64,000 bases of DNA from Nostoc paludosum FACHB-159. Lineage in GTDB: Bacteria; Cyanobacteriota; Cyanobacteriia; Cyanobacteriales; Nostocaceae. The notes under the pieces are model-generated. The model worked only from the letters and a program-made list of their open reading frames with translations. It had not been told where the DNA came from and did no database searches. Of the stretch, positions 1 to 8,856 are shown one piece after another; positions within the stretch are counted from its first letter, which is position 1; the number at the start of each line of letters is the position of its first letter. The DNA is taken from contig NZ_JACJTU010000038.1 in assembly GCF_014698835.1 (NCBI RefSeq), positions 1-64,000 of the forward strand, given 5' to 3'. A program made the position numbers and the translations under genes.

Positions 1-165
1 TGCCTTCAAACCCTCATTTTCTCGTACTGCCAGATGGCGATCGCTCCTTCCGTGCAAATCCTTGTAACTCTCTCCTGGTAAGCTTTCATGATTCGCGGAT
101 GAGTCTAATTGTATAAAAAATCAAAAACAAAAACAGAGCAAATATACCAATATTTTGATACCTGC

Positions 166-276
166 TCAGTCCTGAGAACGATTTTGAGGAAACAGGTAGG
201 CGATCGCAGCGTAACCAGATACGGTGAGTAAACTAACCAAAAAAGCCGCCAGAACAATATTAGGCATACGATCCAC
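166..276 (-). CDS. Possible small single-span membrane peptide
   Basis: A short minus-strand frame encodes 33 residues from an ATG at 267 or 36 residues from a GTG at 276. The product starts MPNIVLAAFLVSLLTV, is hydrophobic over about residues 4-26, and ends in a polar tail rich in Q, N, R and D. Size and build resemble the small subunits of photosynthetic membrane complexes, but the sequence matches none of the Psb, Psa, Pet or Ndh small subunits I can recall. No good ribosome binding site is visible. The compact hydrophobic-then-polar build argues against chance, yet there is no independent proof of translation. Confidence 0.3.
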   Translation of the reverse strand: MDRMPNIVLAAFLVSLLTVSGYAAIAYLFPQNRSQD

Positions 277-621
277 AATGCCGAATTAACGTTATGTTAA
301 ATACAAATTCAAAATCTTGATCCCCTTCAAAAAACCAAGAATTTGGATACTTTCAAAATAGCAATTGGGTATGACACCGACGTGACTACCTGATGTCAAT
401 TTGTTGTATTGCAAATGTTTGGACTGGACGCTAATTTTAGGGCTAGGGCAACGAAACCAAGTTTTAGATGGGATTTCAAGACTTGTGTGTACACCGTAGC
501 TTTGCAAGGGGGGTAAAAATGTGATTAAAATCACAGCTAACCACTTTTCAAACAACCTCTTATTGTGAACCCTCCTGCGGTACTCTTAACCGATTAACTC
601 ATCAGTACACGAGGAAAACCA

Positions 622-720
622 ATGACTTCAGCTAGGAAGCACCCATCTTTTTCTTGTTCAATCTCGATCGCCAAGTTCATAGCCAGTGAAGGTATTGTAA
701 TAAAAGCGATTCCTGAATAA
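622..720 (+). CDS. Possible 32-residue leader peptide before bciB
   Basis: An ATG at 622 follows a GAGGA motif at 611-615 with about 6 nt spacing, which is a better ribosome binding site than that of most genes here. The frame encodes 32 residues beginning MTSARKHPSF and stops 14 bp before the bciB start. It has no recognisable domain. It could be a translated leader coupled to bciB or simply a chance frame next to a purine run. The close spacing to bciB suggests co-transcription if it is real. Confidence 0.25.
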   Translation: MTSARKHPSFSCSISIAKFIASEGIVIKAIPE

Positions 721-734
721 AACAAAAAATTTAT

Positions 735-1928
735 ATGACCTCAGTTTCTCCTCACAAAAAAGCTAAAGCTCTCAAACCTACTAGCCGTCGCCCTGCTAAA
801 GAACTTTGTAGCGAGTGCGGACTGTGCGATACATACTATATTCACTATGTCAAGGAAGCTTGCGCTTTTCTTAATCAGCAAATAGGTGAACTTGAAGCAG
901 AAACACACAGGCGATCGCGCAATCTCGATAACCCCGATGAGCTATACTTTGGCGTTCATCAAGACATGATGGCGGCGCGAAAACAGCAACCAATCGAAGG
1001 CGCACAATGGACGGGGATCGTTAGCAGCATTGCTATTGAAATGCTTAATCGCGGCTTAGTTGAAGGTGTTGTCTGCGTCCAAAATACCAAAGAAGACCGC
1101 TTTCAACCCATGCCCATCATCGCCCGCACTCCAGAAGAAATACTTGCAGCCAGAGTAAACAAACCAACACTTTCACCTAATCTTTCTGTGTTGGAACAAA
1201 TAGAAAAATCAGGACTCAAGCGGCTATTGGTAATTGGTGTTGGTTGCCAAATTCAAGCATTACGAGCTGTAGAAAAACAACTTGGTTTGGAAAAGCTGTA
1301 TGTTTTGGGTACGCCTTGTGTAGATAATGTCAACCGCGCTGGGCTGCAAAAATTCTTAGAAACTACTAGCCGATCGCCAGACACAGTTGTACATTATGAA
1401 TTCATGCAAGACTTTCGAGTTCACTTCAAACATGAAGATGGCTCAACAGAAACCGTACCTTTCTTTGGTTTGAAAACTAATAAACTTAAAGATGTCTTTG
1501 CCCCATCTTGTATGAGTTGTTTTGATTATGTTAATTCCTTAGCTGATTTAGTCGTCGGCTACATGGGGGCACCCTTCGGCTGGCAGTGGATTGTAGTTAG
1601 AAATGACACTGGTAGGGAAATGCTGGATTTGGTAAAAGACCAGTTAGATACCCAACCGGTGATGTCTAAAGGGAATCGTAAGGAAGCTGTACAGCAAAGC
1701 ATTCCCGCCTACGATAAAGGGGTAACTTTGCCGATGTGGGCTGCGAAATTGATGGGTGTGGTGATTGAGAAAATTGGCCCTAAGGGTTTGGAATATGCGC
1801 GGTTTTCCATTGATTCGCACTTTACTCGAAATTATTTGTATGTGAAGCGGAATCATCCGGAAAAGTTGGAGGAGCATGTTCCGGAGTATGCAAAGCGTAT
1901 TGTTGGGCAGTATGAGTTGCCAGAGTAA
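735..1928 (+). CDS. bciB: Ferredoxin-dependent 3,8-divinyl (proto)chlorophyllide reductase BciB
   Basis: This 397-residue protein belongs to the FrhB/FdhB (F420 hydrogenase beta-subunit) superfamily and closely matches the cyanobacterial Slr1923/BciB type. It reduces the C8 vinyl group of divinyl chlorophyllide to ethyl in chlorophyll a synthesis, using ferredoxin. An N-terminal iron-sulfur motif is visible as C25, C28 and C31 with C43 nearby. The FrhB core lies near residues 90-250, and a second cysteine pair sits in the SCMSCFDY segment near residue 257. Length is normal. It stands alone, with no bacteriochlorophyll genes beside it. Assignment rests on strong recall of the family. Confidence 0.9.
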   Translation: MTSVSPHKKAKALKPTSRRPAKELCSECGLCDTYYIHYVKEACAFLNQQIGELEAETHRRSRNLDNPDELYFGVHQDMMAARKQQPIEGAQWTGIVSSIAIEMLNRGLVEGVVCVQNTKEDRFQPMPIIARTPEEILAARVNKPTLSPNLSVLEQIEKSGLKRLLVIGVGCQIQALRAVEKQLGLEKLYVLGTPCVDNVNRAGLQKFLETTSRSPDTVVHYEFMQDFRVHFKHEDGSTETVPFFGLKTNKLKDVFAPSCMSCFDYVNSLADLVVGYMGAPFGWQWIVVRNDTGREMLDLVKDQLDTQPVMSKGNRKEAVQQSIPAYDKGVTLPMWAAKLMGVVIEKIGPKGLEYARFSIDSHFTRNYLYVKRNHPEKLEEHVPEYAKRIVGQYELPE

Positions 1929-1936
1929 AATCAACG

Positions 1937-1989
1937 AATTTTAGATTTTAAATTTTGGATTTTGGATTTAAGATTCAAGATCTAAAATT
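1937..1989. repeat. A/T-rich inverted repeat downstream of bciB
   Basis: AATTTTAGAT at 1937-1946 pairs with ATCTAAAATT at 1980-1989, a perfect 10-bp stem around a core of related ATTTTGGATTT motifs. Similar fold-back sequences occur at 13946-13995 and inside cobN at 38924-38950, so this is a dispersed element family. It may also serve as the bciB terminator. Directly after it come short repeats of CGCAAAGA. Confidence 0.5.
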
Positions 1990-2061
1990 TAAAAGCTCAC
2001 GCAAAGACGCAAAGACGCAAAGTAAAGAATAAATAAAGAGAGTATCTTTGAAGTTAGATTT

Positions 2062-2439
2062 TTACAAACCATTGACTACTCGTGAGATACCATCTTTGAT
2101 TAACAAGGCTCCAAAGTTAATTAGTAAGCCAAGACGTTTGTTTGCAAGGCAAAGATATGTCAGTAGTTGCTTCTTGTGTACTGGATGAACTGCTTCTACT
2201 GATTTGAGTTCAATAATCACTTTGTTTTCAACTATGAGATCTGCGCGAAAACCTACCTCCAAATGTATATCTTCATAAACAATCGGTATGGCTTGCTCCC
2301 TTTTTACCTGCAATCCTCGCTTTCGCAACTCATATTCCAAAACTGCCTGATAAACAGATTCCAGCAAACCAGGTCCCAAAGTCGTATGAATCTTGTAAGC
2401 CGCATCGACAATCTCTTTCGCAACTTCATTCTCATTCAT
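2062..2439 (-). CDS. GxxExxY family protein (predicted PD-(D/E)XK nuclease fold)
   Basis: This is a 125-residue protein with the motif that names the family, GPGLLESVY, at about residues 22-30. The later motifs FRADLIVENKVIIELKSVE (D67, E76, K78 region) match the D-ExK active-site pattern of the PD-(D/E)XK nuclease superfamily. Family members are common in cyanobacteria and environmental bacteria; their biological role is not established. Length is complete. The ATG follows an AAGGAAG run with almost no spacing, so the start is slightly uncertain. Its 5' end is repeated just upstream (see the direct repeat at 2427-2562). Confidence 0.85.
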   Translation of the reverse strand: MNENEVAKEIVDAAYKIHTTLGPGLLESVYQAVLEYELRKRGLQVKREQAIPIVYEDIHLEVGFRADLIVENKVIIELKSVEAVHPVHKKQLLTYLCLANKRLGLLINFGALLIKDGISRVVNGL

Positions 2440-2562
2440 CTTCCTTAACTTTGCGCCTTTGCGCCTTTGCGTGAGACCATCTTAACTAATGTTCTTTATA
2501 TCACCCATATTTCCACCCTCATTCTCATCCATCTTCCTTAACTTTGCGCCTTTGCGTGAGAC
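2427..2562. repeat. Direct repeat of the 5' end of the GxxExxY gene plus CTTTGCGC repeats
   Basis: The segment 2427-2476, which contains the first codons of the GxxExxY gene, its ribosome binding site and CTTTGCGC units, recurs at 2520-2562 with few differences. The second copy again reads ATG-GAT-GAG-AAT-GAG on the minus strand but has no downstream coding partner. It looks like the remnant of a second gene copy or a local duplication driven by the short repeats. Confidence 0.6.
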
Positions 2563-2616
2563 TATACATCGAATTTTCTCGCAAATTTACTTAAATACAT
2601 AAGTATTATATAACCC

Positions 2617-3849
2617 TCACCCAACCCTTCCCACAGCATCGATCGCCGCCTCCAATGCGATCGCCACATGAGTCCAATGAGTCCCCCCTTGGCAATAAAC
2701 TACATACGGCTCACGCAAAGGCCCATCTGCCGACAATTCCAAAGTACTCCCCTCAATAAACGTCCCCCCAGCCATCACCACCTGGCTCTCATACCCCGGT
2801 ATTTCATCTGGAATGGGGTCTAAGTAGGAACCGATGGGAGAATACTGTTGTATGGCTTTACAGAAAGCAATTAGCTTTTTGGCAGAACCCAGTTTAATTG
2901 CCTGAATCACATCTCCACGCGGCGCTAGTGGCGGGGGATTCACTGGATAACCGAGTTTATCAAATACATAACCAGTTAAGTATGTCCCTTTCATCGCCTC
3001 TCCCACCATCTGCGGTGCGAGAAATAGCCCTTGGAACAGCAAACGATTTTGGTCAAAAGTAGCACCGCCATAACTACCGATACCCGGAGCAGTCAAGCGA
3101 CAAGCGGCGGCTTCCACCAAGTCAGCGCGACCGGCGACATAACCACCAGCAACGACAATAGTGCCACCAGGATTTTTAATCAATGACCCCGCCATTAAAT
3201 CAGCGCCTACGGCTGTGGGTTCCTTGGTTTCGATAAATTCGCCGTAGCAGTTATCTACAAAACAAATTGTGTTGGGGTTTTGCTGTTTAACTATATGGAT
3301 GATTTTTTCAATATCAGCAATTGATAAACTCGGACGCCAAGAATAGCCACAAGAGCGCTGAATTGTGACTAAACGGGTTTTGTCATCCACTGTATGGCTT
3401 AAAGCTTCCCAATTCACCCCTCCTTCGGGGGTTAGCTCCAATTGGCGGTATTTTATGCCAAACTCTATAAGGGAACCTTGACCGTGACCCCGCAAACCAA
3501 TGACTTCTTCAAGTGTATCGTAGGGAGAACCAACTACTGATAACATCTCATCTCCAGGACGGAGTACCCCAAACAAAGCACAAGCGATCGCATGAGTTCC
3601 CGAAACAAACTGCACTCGCACTGCTGCTGCTTCGGAACCCATAACTTCGGCAAAAACTTTATCTAAAGTTTCTCGCCCTAAATCATCATGGCCATAACCA
3701 CTTACACCAGCAAAATGGTGTGCGCCGACACGGTGATTACGAAAGGCATCTAGCACTCGTTTTAGATTATGCTTGACCTGAGTGTCAATACCAGAAAAAA
3801 TTTCTAACAGTGCGTGTTCTGCTTGCCGCAGCTGTTCCAAGCTGTTCAT
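2617..3849 (-). CDS. Methionine gamma-lyase / aluminium-resistance family PLP enzyme
   Basis: The 410-residue product (from the ATG at 3849, chosen because GAGGA lies 4 nt upstream; a GTG at 3864 would add five residues) is a fold-type I PLP enzyme of the YnbB family annotated as cystathionine beta-lyase-like protein involved in aluminium resistance. In the longer numbering the PLP-pairing aspartate D204 lies in FVDNCYGEF and the Schiff-base lysine K230 in GSLIKNPGG. A glycine-rich phosphate-binding region follows. Substrate is unknown; C-S lyase chemistry on a sulfur amino acid is the family expectation. It is divergent from desC with 85 bp between the starts. Confidence 0.85.
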   Translation of the reverse strand: MNSLEQLRQAEHALLEIFSGIDTQVKHNLKRVLDAFRNHRVGAHHFAGVSGYGHDDLGRETLDKVFAEVMGSEAAAVRVQFVSGTHAIACALFGVLRPGDEMLSVVGSPYDTLEEVIGLRGHGQGSLIEFGIKYRQLELTPEGGVNWEALSHTVDDKTRLVTIQRSCGYSWRPSLSIADIEKIIHIVKQQNPNTICFVDNCYGEFIETKEPTAVGADLMAGSLIKNPGGTIVVAGGYVAGRADLVEAAACRLTAPGIGSYGGATFDQNRLLFQGLFLAPQMVGEAMKGTYLTGYVFDKLGYPVNPPPLAPRGDVIQAIKLGSAKKLIAFCKAIQQYSPIGSYLDPIPDEIPGYESQVVMAGGTFIEGSTLELSADGPLREPYVVYCQGGTHWTHVAIALEAAIDAVGRVG

Positions 3850-3934
3850 TAGTTCCTCGTTCACAAAAAATTATAAATATGCCGATTTTCAGATCGCGCA
3901 AATTCGGCCGAACAATTCCAATTCAGGTTACTGC

Positions 3935-4753
3935 ATGACAATTGCTACTTCAACTAAACCTCAAATCAACTGGGTTAATACCCTGTTTTTCATTGGTCTG
4001 CACATCGGTGCGCTGTTTGCCTTTGTTCCTGGTAACTTTAGCTGGACGGCAGTTGGCGTGGGTTTGTTGCTCTACTGGGTGAGTGGTGGTTTAGGCATTA
4101 CTCTGGGATTTCACCGCCTTGTTACCCACCGCAGTTTTCAGACTCCCAAATGGCTAGAGTATATCTTGGTTTTCTTCGGGACACTCGCCTGTCAAGGAGG
4201 GCCAATCGAGTGGGTAGGGACACATCGTATCCATCATTTGCACTCAGATACTGAGGCAGATCCCCATGATTCCAATAAAGGCTTCTGGTGGAGCCACATG
4301 GGTTGGCTGATTCATTTTTGTCCCTCTCACGAGCAAGTTCCTCGTTTCACCAAAGACATAGCCGAAGACCCAGTTTATCAGTTTTTAGAAAAATATTTCA
4401 TTTTGCTCCAGGTTGCTCTGGGTGTATTACTTTTGTTTCTGGGTGGCTGGCCGTTTGTTATTTGGGGAATTTTTGTTCGTATTGTCTGGGTTTACCACTG
4501 CACTTGGTTGGTAAACAGCGCTACTCATAAATTTGGTTATCAAAGCCATGATTCTGGCGATAAATCAACCAACTGCTGGTGGGTAGCCGTACTAGTTTTC
4601 GGTGAAGGCTGGCATAATAATCACCATGCTTTTCAATATTCAGCTCGTCATGGGCTGGAATGGTGGGAAATTGATTTAACTTGGATGACAATTCAATTGC
4701 TACAAGCAGTTGGTCTGGCTACTAATGTGAAATTGGCTCCAACAAAGCAGTAA
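3935..4753 (+). CDS. desC: Acyl-lipid delta-9 desaturase DesC
   Basis: A 272-residue membrane di-iron desaturase that puts the first double bond at carbon 9 of lipid-bound stearoyl chains, using ferredoxin. The three histidine boxes are visible: H60-RLVT-H65, H97-RI-H100-H101 and H227-NN-H230-H231. Hydrophobic segments lie near residues 15-35, 40-58 and 170-200. The ATG at 3935 gives the usual 272-residue length; an upstream TTG-type frame extension overlaps the divergent gene and is unlikely. It heads a desC-desA-desB cluster that supplies successive desaturation steps. Confidence 0.93.
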   Translation: MTIATSTKPQINWVNTLFFIGLHIGALFAFVPGNFSWTAVGVGLLLYWVSGGLGITLGFHRLVTHRSFQTPKWLEYILVFFGTLACQGGPIEWVGTHRIHHLHSDTEADPHDSNKGFWWSHMGWLIHFCPSHEQVPRFTKDIAEDPVYQFLEKYFILLQVALGVLLLFLGGWPFVIWGIFVRIVWVYHCTWLVNSATHKFGYQSHDSGDKSTNCWWVAVLVFGEGWHNNHHAFQYSARHGLEWWEIDLTWMTIQLLQAVGLATNVKLAPTKQ

Positions 4754-4767
4754 GTGACTTGTCCTTA

Positions 4768-4822
4768 GTCATTAGTCATTGTTCTTTAACATGCCCCATG
4801 CCCATATCCAATGACTAATGAC
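4768..4822. terminator. Perfect 14-bp inverted repeat between desC and desA
   Basis: Arms 4768-4781 and 4809-4822 pair perfectly, built from repeated TTAGTCAT / ATGACTAA units, around a 27-nt loop containing ATGCCCC-type heptamers. It sits 15 bp after desC and could end the desC transcript or simply be a repeat. There is no strong T-run, so termination is an inference. Confidence 0.4.
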
Positions 4823-5000
4823 AAAGAATTTTCTGTGCAACCAAGTACATGCGCCAATTCTAAAATCTCCTTTAAAAGTTATTTACGGGTGCGCTTGTAT
4901 AGGTTAGGTTGCTATAATCCGAGACGCTAATATTAAGCAACTTTACGGCAAGTTATTTTTTGATGACTTGGTTGAGGAGTTTGTTGTATTTCAGGTGTTC

Positions 5001-6053
5001 ATGACTACATCAATAATTAATACCCAGAAACTAAGTGACGAGTCTGCAAATTCTAACTTCAGGCTCAAAGATATTGTCAAAACCCTGCCACGAGAATGTT
5101 TTCAGCAAAGCCGTCGCAAGGCTTGGACACAAGTAATACTCAGTGTCTTGGCAGTTGCTTTGGGCTACTACAGCTTGGCGATCGCTCCTTGGTTTCTTTT
5201 GCCCCTAGCTTGGGTTTTTACGGGTACTGCTTTAACAGGTTTTTTTGTAATTGGCCATGATTGTGGTCACAGGTCGTTTGCCAAACGTCGTTGGGTAAAT
5301 GATGTGGTGGGACACTTTTTTATGGCGCCGTTAATTTATCCGTTTCACAGTTGGCGGATCAAGCATAATTATCACCATACTCATACCAACAAACTCGATG
5401 AGGATAATGCTTGGCATCCAATCAGACCAGAAGTGTTTGAAAGTTGGGATAAAACCCGACAGTCTGCTTTTGAGTTGTTTATTCGCAAACGCTTCTGGTG
5501 GGTAGGTTCCATTGGACATTGGGCAGTAGTGCATTTTGATTGGCGCAATTTCAAAACTAAAGACCAATCCAGCATCAAGCTTTCTGTAGCTGTGGTAGTA
5601 TTGTTTGCTGCGATCGCTTTCCCAACCCTGATCGCCACTACAGGTATCTGGGGATTTGTCAAGTTTTGGTTAGTGCCCTGGTTGGTCTACCACTTTTGGA
5701 TGAGTACTTTTACCATCGTTCACCACACTGCTTCTGACGTTCCTTTTGTTGGAGCAAATAAGTGGAACGAAGCTCTAGCTCAACTATTTGGTACGGTTCA
5801 TTGCGATTATCCCCGGTGGGTAGAAATCCTCTGCCACGATATCAATGTTCATGTCCCCCATCATATTTCCACCGCCATTCCTTCTTATAATTTGCGGCTA
5901 GCTTACAGCAGCATCAAAGAAAATTGGGGGTCTTATCTGCATGATGAATGTCAGTTTTCTTGGTCTTTAATGAAGCAGATTACAGACCAATGTCAACTGT
6001 ACACAACTGATGTTGGTTATAAGACTTTCGACGAATATTACGCAGAACGATAA
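5001..6053 (+). CDS. desA: Acyl-lipid delta-12 desaturase DesA
   Basis: A 350-residue membrane desaturase that converts lipid-linked oleate to linoleate. Histidine boxes: H86-DCG-H90, H122-NY-H125-H126 and H284-VP-H287-H288. Two hydrophobic hairpins flank them (near residues 45-85 and 200-245). The ATG at 5001 gives the normal DesA length and the typical N-terminus; a start at 4968 would add eleven atypical residues. It sits 247 bp after desC and 283 bp before desB, so each gene likely has its own promoter. In relatives these genes respond to low temperature; no regulatory element is visible here. Confidence 0.93.
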   Translation: MTTSIINTQKLSDESANSNFRLKDIVKTLPRECFQQSRRKAWTQVILSVLAVALGYYSLAIAPWFLLPLAWVFTGTALTGFFVIGHDCGHRSFAKRRWVNDVVGHFFMAPLIYPFHSWRIKHNYHHTHTNKLDEDNAWHPIRPEVFESWDKTRQSAFELFIRKRFWWVGSIGHWAVVHFDWRNFKTKDQSSIKLSVAVVVLFAAIAFPTLIATTGIWGFVKFWLVPWLVYHFWMSTFTIVHHTASDVPFVGANKWNEALAQLFGTVHCDYPRWVEILCHDINVHVPHHISTAIPSYNLRLAYSSIKENWGSYLHDECQFSWSLMKQITDQCQLYTTDVGYKTFDEYYAER

Positions 6054-6336
6054 ACCGCGTTGCAACCTTTCTTCACGCTCTTGAACTCCACGAGAGCGTT
6101 TATCTTAGTGTGGGTTTCAATACAATCTGGCAATTCTTGACTTATTAAATACTGTTAGGTAAATTGCCAGAAAATTTACTCTTGGATGTTACGAGATTTA
6201 GTATCCTGGGCATACTAGTGAAGTAAAAAATCAAAAGTAATCCTTTTGCTTTTTTCTTTTGACTTTTGCCTTGTGGGGTAAGATTATCTTGCCTCAAATA
6301 AAGTTCCGATTTATCTTCAACAAAAGAATCCAGCCA

Positions 6337-7416
6337 GTGCAATCAAATATCATCACGCTCAACGATCCTCAGAATCATGAATTATCTGGGGAGACTACCA
6401 AACTGCCTTTTACTCTTCAGGATTTAAAAGCTGCGATCCCTGCTGAATGCTTTCAGCCCAATGTGACAAAATCACTTTATTACTTCTTTCGCGACATCCT
6501 GATTATTAGTCTGCTTTACGCAGTTGCTTATTACCTGGATTCTTGGTTTTTCTTTCCGATTTTTTGGTTAATGCAAGGAACAATGTTTTGGGCTTTGTTT
6601 GTAGTCGGACACGACTGCGGACACCAATCTTTTTCTAAGCATAAATGGCTGAATGATTTGATTGGACATCTTTCTCATACACCCATACTTGTTCCTTATC
6701 ATGGTTGGCGAATTAGCCATAGAACTCACCACAAAAATACCGGCCATCTCGATAATGATGAAAGCTGGTATCCTGTAAGTGAATCACAGTATAAGGAAAT
6801 GCCGCTAATACAAAAGATAGGCCGATATTATGTTTTTCTATTGGCTTATCCTGTGTATTTATTTAAGCGTTCTCCAAATAAAGAAGGCTCTCACTTTTCA
6901 CCTAGCAGTCCGCTATTTAAACCATCAGAAAAGTGGGATATTATCACTAGTACCGTGCTTTGGATTGGGATGGTAGGTTTGCTTAGCTACCTTACCTATT
7001 TATGGGGTTGGATGTGGTTGCTGAAGTATTACGCTGCACCTTACATTGTGTTCGTAATTTGGCTTGATTTAGTAACATTTTTGCATCACACTGAACCAGA
7101 TATTCCCTGGTATCGTGGAGAAGAGTGGACTTTTTTAAAAGGTGCAATTTCCAGTATTGACCGCGATTATGGTTTGATTAATCATATCCATCATGATATT
7201 GGCACTCATGTTGCTCACCACATATTCCTTAACATCCCTCATTACAATTTGCTGAAGGCGACTGAGGCGATAAAACCAGTGATGGGTGAGTATTTCCGCA
7301 AATCAGACGAACCAATTTGGAAATCATTATGGAATTCCTGTGTGAACTGCCATTTTGTACCCGATACTGGAAGTAAGGTTTACTACACATCCAACAACAA
7401 GTTAGCTAAACCCTAA
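6337..7416 (+). CDS. desB: Acyl-lipid omega-3 (delta-15) desaturase DesB
   Basis: A 359-residue desaturase that adds the omega-3 double bond to lipid-bound linoleate. Histidine boxes: H92-DCG-H96, H128-RT-H131-H132 and H291-VA-H294-H295. The GTG at 6337 is preferred because the product then begins VQSNIITLND like other DesB proteins and has the usual 359 residues; the frame stays open upstream to a TTG at 6259. It is clearly paralogous to DesA (same box spacing) but has the plant FAD3-like loop with SPNKEGSHFSP near residue 190. Confidence 0.92.
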   Translation: MQSNIITLNDPQNHELSGETTKLPFTLQDLKAAIPAECFQPNVTKSLYYFFRDILIISLLYAVAYYLDSWFFFPIFWLMQGTMFWALFVVGHDCGHQSFSKHKWLNDLIGHLSHTPILVPYHGWRISHRTHHKNTGHLDNDESWYPVSESQYKEMPLIQKIGRYYVFLLAYPVYLFKRSPNKEGSHFSPSSPLFKPSEKWDIITSTVLWIGMVGLLSYLTYLWGWMWLLKYYAAPYIVFVIWLDLVTFLHHTEPDIPWYRGEEWTFLKGAISSIDRDYGLINHIHHDIGTHVAHHIFLNIPHYNLLKATEAIKPVMGEYFRKSDEPIWKSLWNSCVNCHFVPDTGSKVYYTSNNKLAKP

Positions 7417-7423
7417 GCTTGAA

Positions 7424-7452
7424 ATTTGCGACTTCTTTAAGGAGTCGCAAAT
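7424..7452 (+). terminator. Terminator-like hairpin after desB
   Basis: ATTTGCGACTTC at 7424-7435 pairs with 7441-7452 (12 bp, one G.T pair) around a 5-nt loop. It lies 7 bp after the desB stop and is followed by a weakly T-rich tail. Most likely it ends the desB transcript. Confidence 0.65.
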
Positions 7453-8025
7453 CTTGTATTGTCAGTTGTTGATGATTTATGGCTAGCAATCAAAGATTAC
7501 TTTGTCATTAAAATGAATTTTTATAAAAGGTGCGTTTAAAGATTAGCGAAATAGCTTAATATAACTTCTCTTTTGGAGGCGATCGCACATTACATTATTA
7601 TTGCTGCAAACTCTGTTAAAATTTGAGCGTCACAGCTAGAAGTCAATCCTATAGAATAAATATTCAAAAACTTTCCTGGCTGTAAGGTTATTAAAATACA
7701 GAGGTAAAATAAAAATAGCTCGATGACGCCCAACTATCGGTGATTTAAGGTTATAGGCTCATAGGAAGATATTTTCTCCCAACTGTTGCACTTGTAGTTG
7801 CTAAAGACTAGCATATCTATGTTCTAGAGATGATATCTCGTTAAATCAACCTAAAAGAAATGAAAAACTTTTACTTAAAGTATTTTAGGCTCTATTAAAG
7901 ATGAGTTAAGTTTATTTGCATCTAGGGACTTCACTCAAGTTCCTGCTAGGTTTATAAATCAGCAGAGACTATACTAAAGAAAATTTAGCTAAAACCCTTT
8001 TCAGTTTTAAAATTCAGAGGTATCA
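7453..8025. other. Long A/T-rich intergenic region upstream of the NYN gene
   Basis: About 570 bp without a credible gene. I see one HIP1 octamer near 7580, scattered A/T runs, and an AGAGG ribosome binding motif just before the ATG at 8026. Its length suggests a long leader or regulatory region for the NYN gene, but I found no hairpin with a T-run and no known riboswitch. Confidence 0.4.
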
Positions 8026-8721
8026 ATGATTATAACTAATTTTAGCAAACAAAGAAATGAATTAAATGAATCTAAAGTACTCAAAGCTAAACCACATTGG
8101 CAAGGGCAAAACTTGAGCGATACTGCTGTCAAAGGTAAAGATACCAAGATGCGAGATACTGCAACTGATACTTCCATTTTGAATACCTTGAATCGCGGTC
8201 GAGTTGCCATTTTTATTGATGGCTTAAGTCTATTTCATACAGCTTTGCAACTCGGCATAGAAATTGACTACGTTAAATTGCTTTGTCATTTAACCAACGG
8301 TTCGAGACTCTTACGTGCTTTTTTCTATACTGGGGTTGATATCACCAATGAGAAGCAACAGGGTTTTCTACTATGGATGCGTCGTAATGGCTATCGTGTA
8401 GTAGCAAAAGACCTCGTTGTCTCGCCAGATAATTTTAAAAAATCAAATCTGAACGTAGAAATTGCTGTAGACATGATCACTTTAGCTCCTTACTATGATA
8501 CAGCGGTATTAGTCAGCGGCGATGGAGACCTAGCTTATGCTGTGAATGCTGTCAGCAGAATGGGGGTTAGAGTGGAAGTTGTTAGTCTGCAAACAACCAC
8601 TAGCGAAAGCTTAATTGATGTTGCTGACTGTTTTATTGACATAGATAGCATTAAAGCATACATTCAAAAAGACTCTAATCTTGGCTATACTTACCGAACT
8701 CCGACGAATTCAAATCTCTAA
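8026..8721 (+). CDS. LabA-like NYN domain protein (DUF88), predicted ribonuclease
   Basis: A 231-residue protein with an NYN (PIN-like) domain at about residues 58-215 after a polar, disordered N-terminus. The acidic metal-binding set is intact: D65 in AIFIDGLSLF, D149 in EIAVDM, and D166 with D168 in VSGDGDLA. LabA homologues act in circadian output in Synechococcus, and NYN domains are generally RNA-cleaving, but the target here is unknown. The ATG at 8026 has AGAGG 6-7 nt upstream. A second, larger NYN protein lies at 53660-55162. Confidence 0.85.
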   Translation: MIITNFSKQRNELNESKVLKAKPHWQGQNLSDTAVKGKDTKMRDTATDTSILNTLNRGRVAIFIDGLSLFHTALQLGIEIDYVKLLCHLTNGSRLLRAFFYTGVDITNEKQQGFLLWMRRNGYRVVAKDLVVSPDNFKKSNLNVEIAVDMITLAPYYDTAVLVSGDGDLAYAVNAVSRMGVRVEVVSLQTTTSESLIDVADCFIDIDSIKAYIQKDSNLGYTYRTPTNSNL

Positions 8722-8723
8722 GT

Positions 8724-8831
8724 AAGAGGACGCGGGGACGCGGAGAGTGGGAGACGCGGAGAATTTTTTTCTTGTATCCCCACGTCCCTACGTCCCTACG
8801 TCCCTACGTCCCCGGTCCCCGCATCCCCGCA
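8724..8831. repeat. Fold-back heptamer element (GGACGCG ... CGTCCCT)
   Basis: The left arm carries GGACGCGG repeats (8727-8762), followed by an A/T-rich core with a T-run, and the right arm carries four copies of CGTCCCTA-type heptamers and CCCCGCAT units (8780-8831). The arms are largely complementary, so the RNA would fold into a long imperfect hairpin. It lies 2 bp after the NYN gene and 25 bp before the response regulator and may end the NYN transcript. Same architecture as the elements inside rsmB and cobN. Confidence 0.7.
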
Positions 8832-8856
8832 TCTTTTTAAATCTGCGTATTTTCGG

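Larger units (their letters stand above)
1..734. other. Left-edge region without a recognisable large gene
   Basis: This stretch holds only two weak small-gene candidates, at 166-276 on the minus strand and 622-720 on the plus strand, described separately. A minus-strand frame is open from about 100 to the left edge, and two short plus-strand frames also run in from the edge, but none resembles a family I know. HIP1 octamers occur near 37 and 202. The DNA just upstream of 735 probably carries the bciB promoter, which I could not pin down. Confidence 0.4.

Noticed and set aside
1-120. Open frames running into the left edge
   Set aside because: Too short and without recognisable motifs to assign as a partial gene.
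292-555. 87-codon minus-strand frame with a hydrophobic N-terminus
   Set aside because: It starts at a TTG without a well placed ribosome binding site, shows no family feature, and lies in a low-complexity A/T-rich gap.
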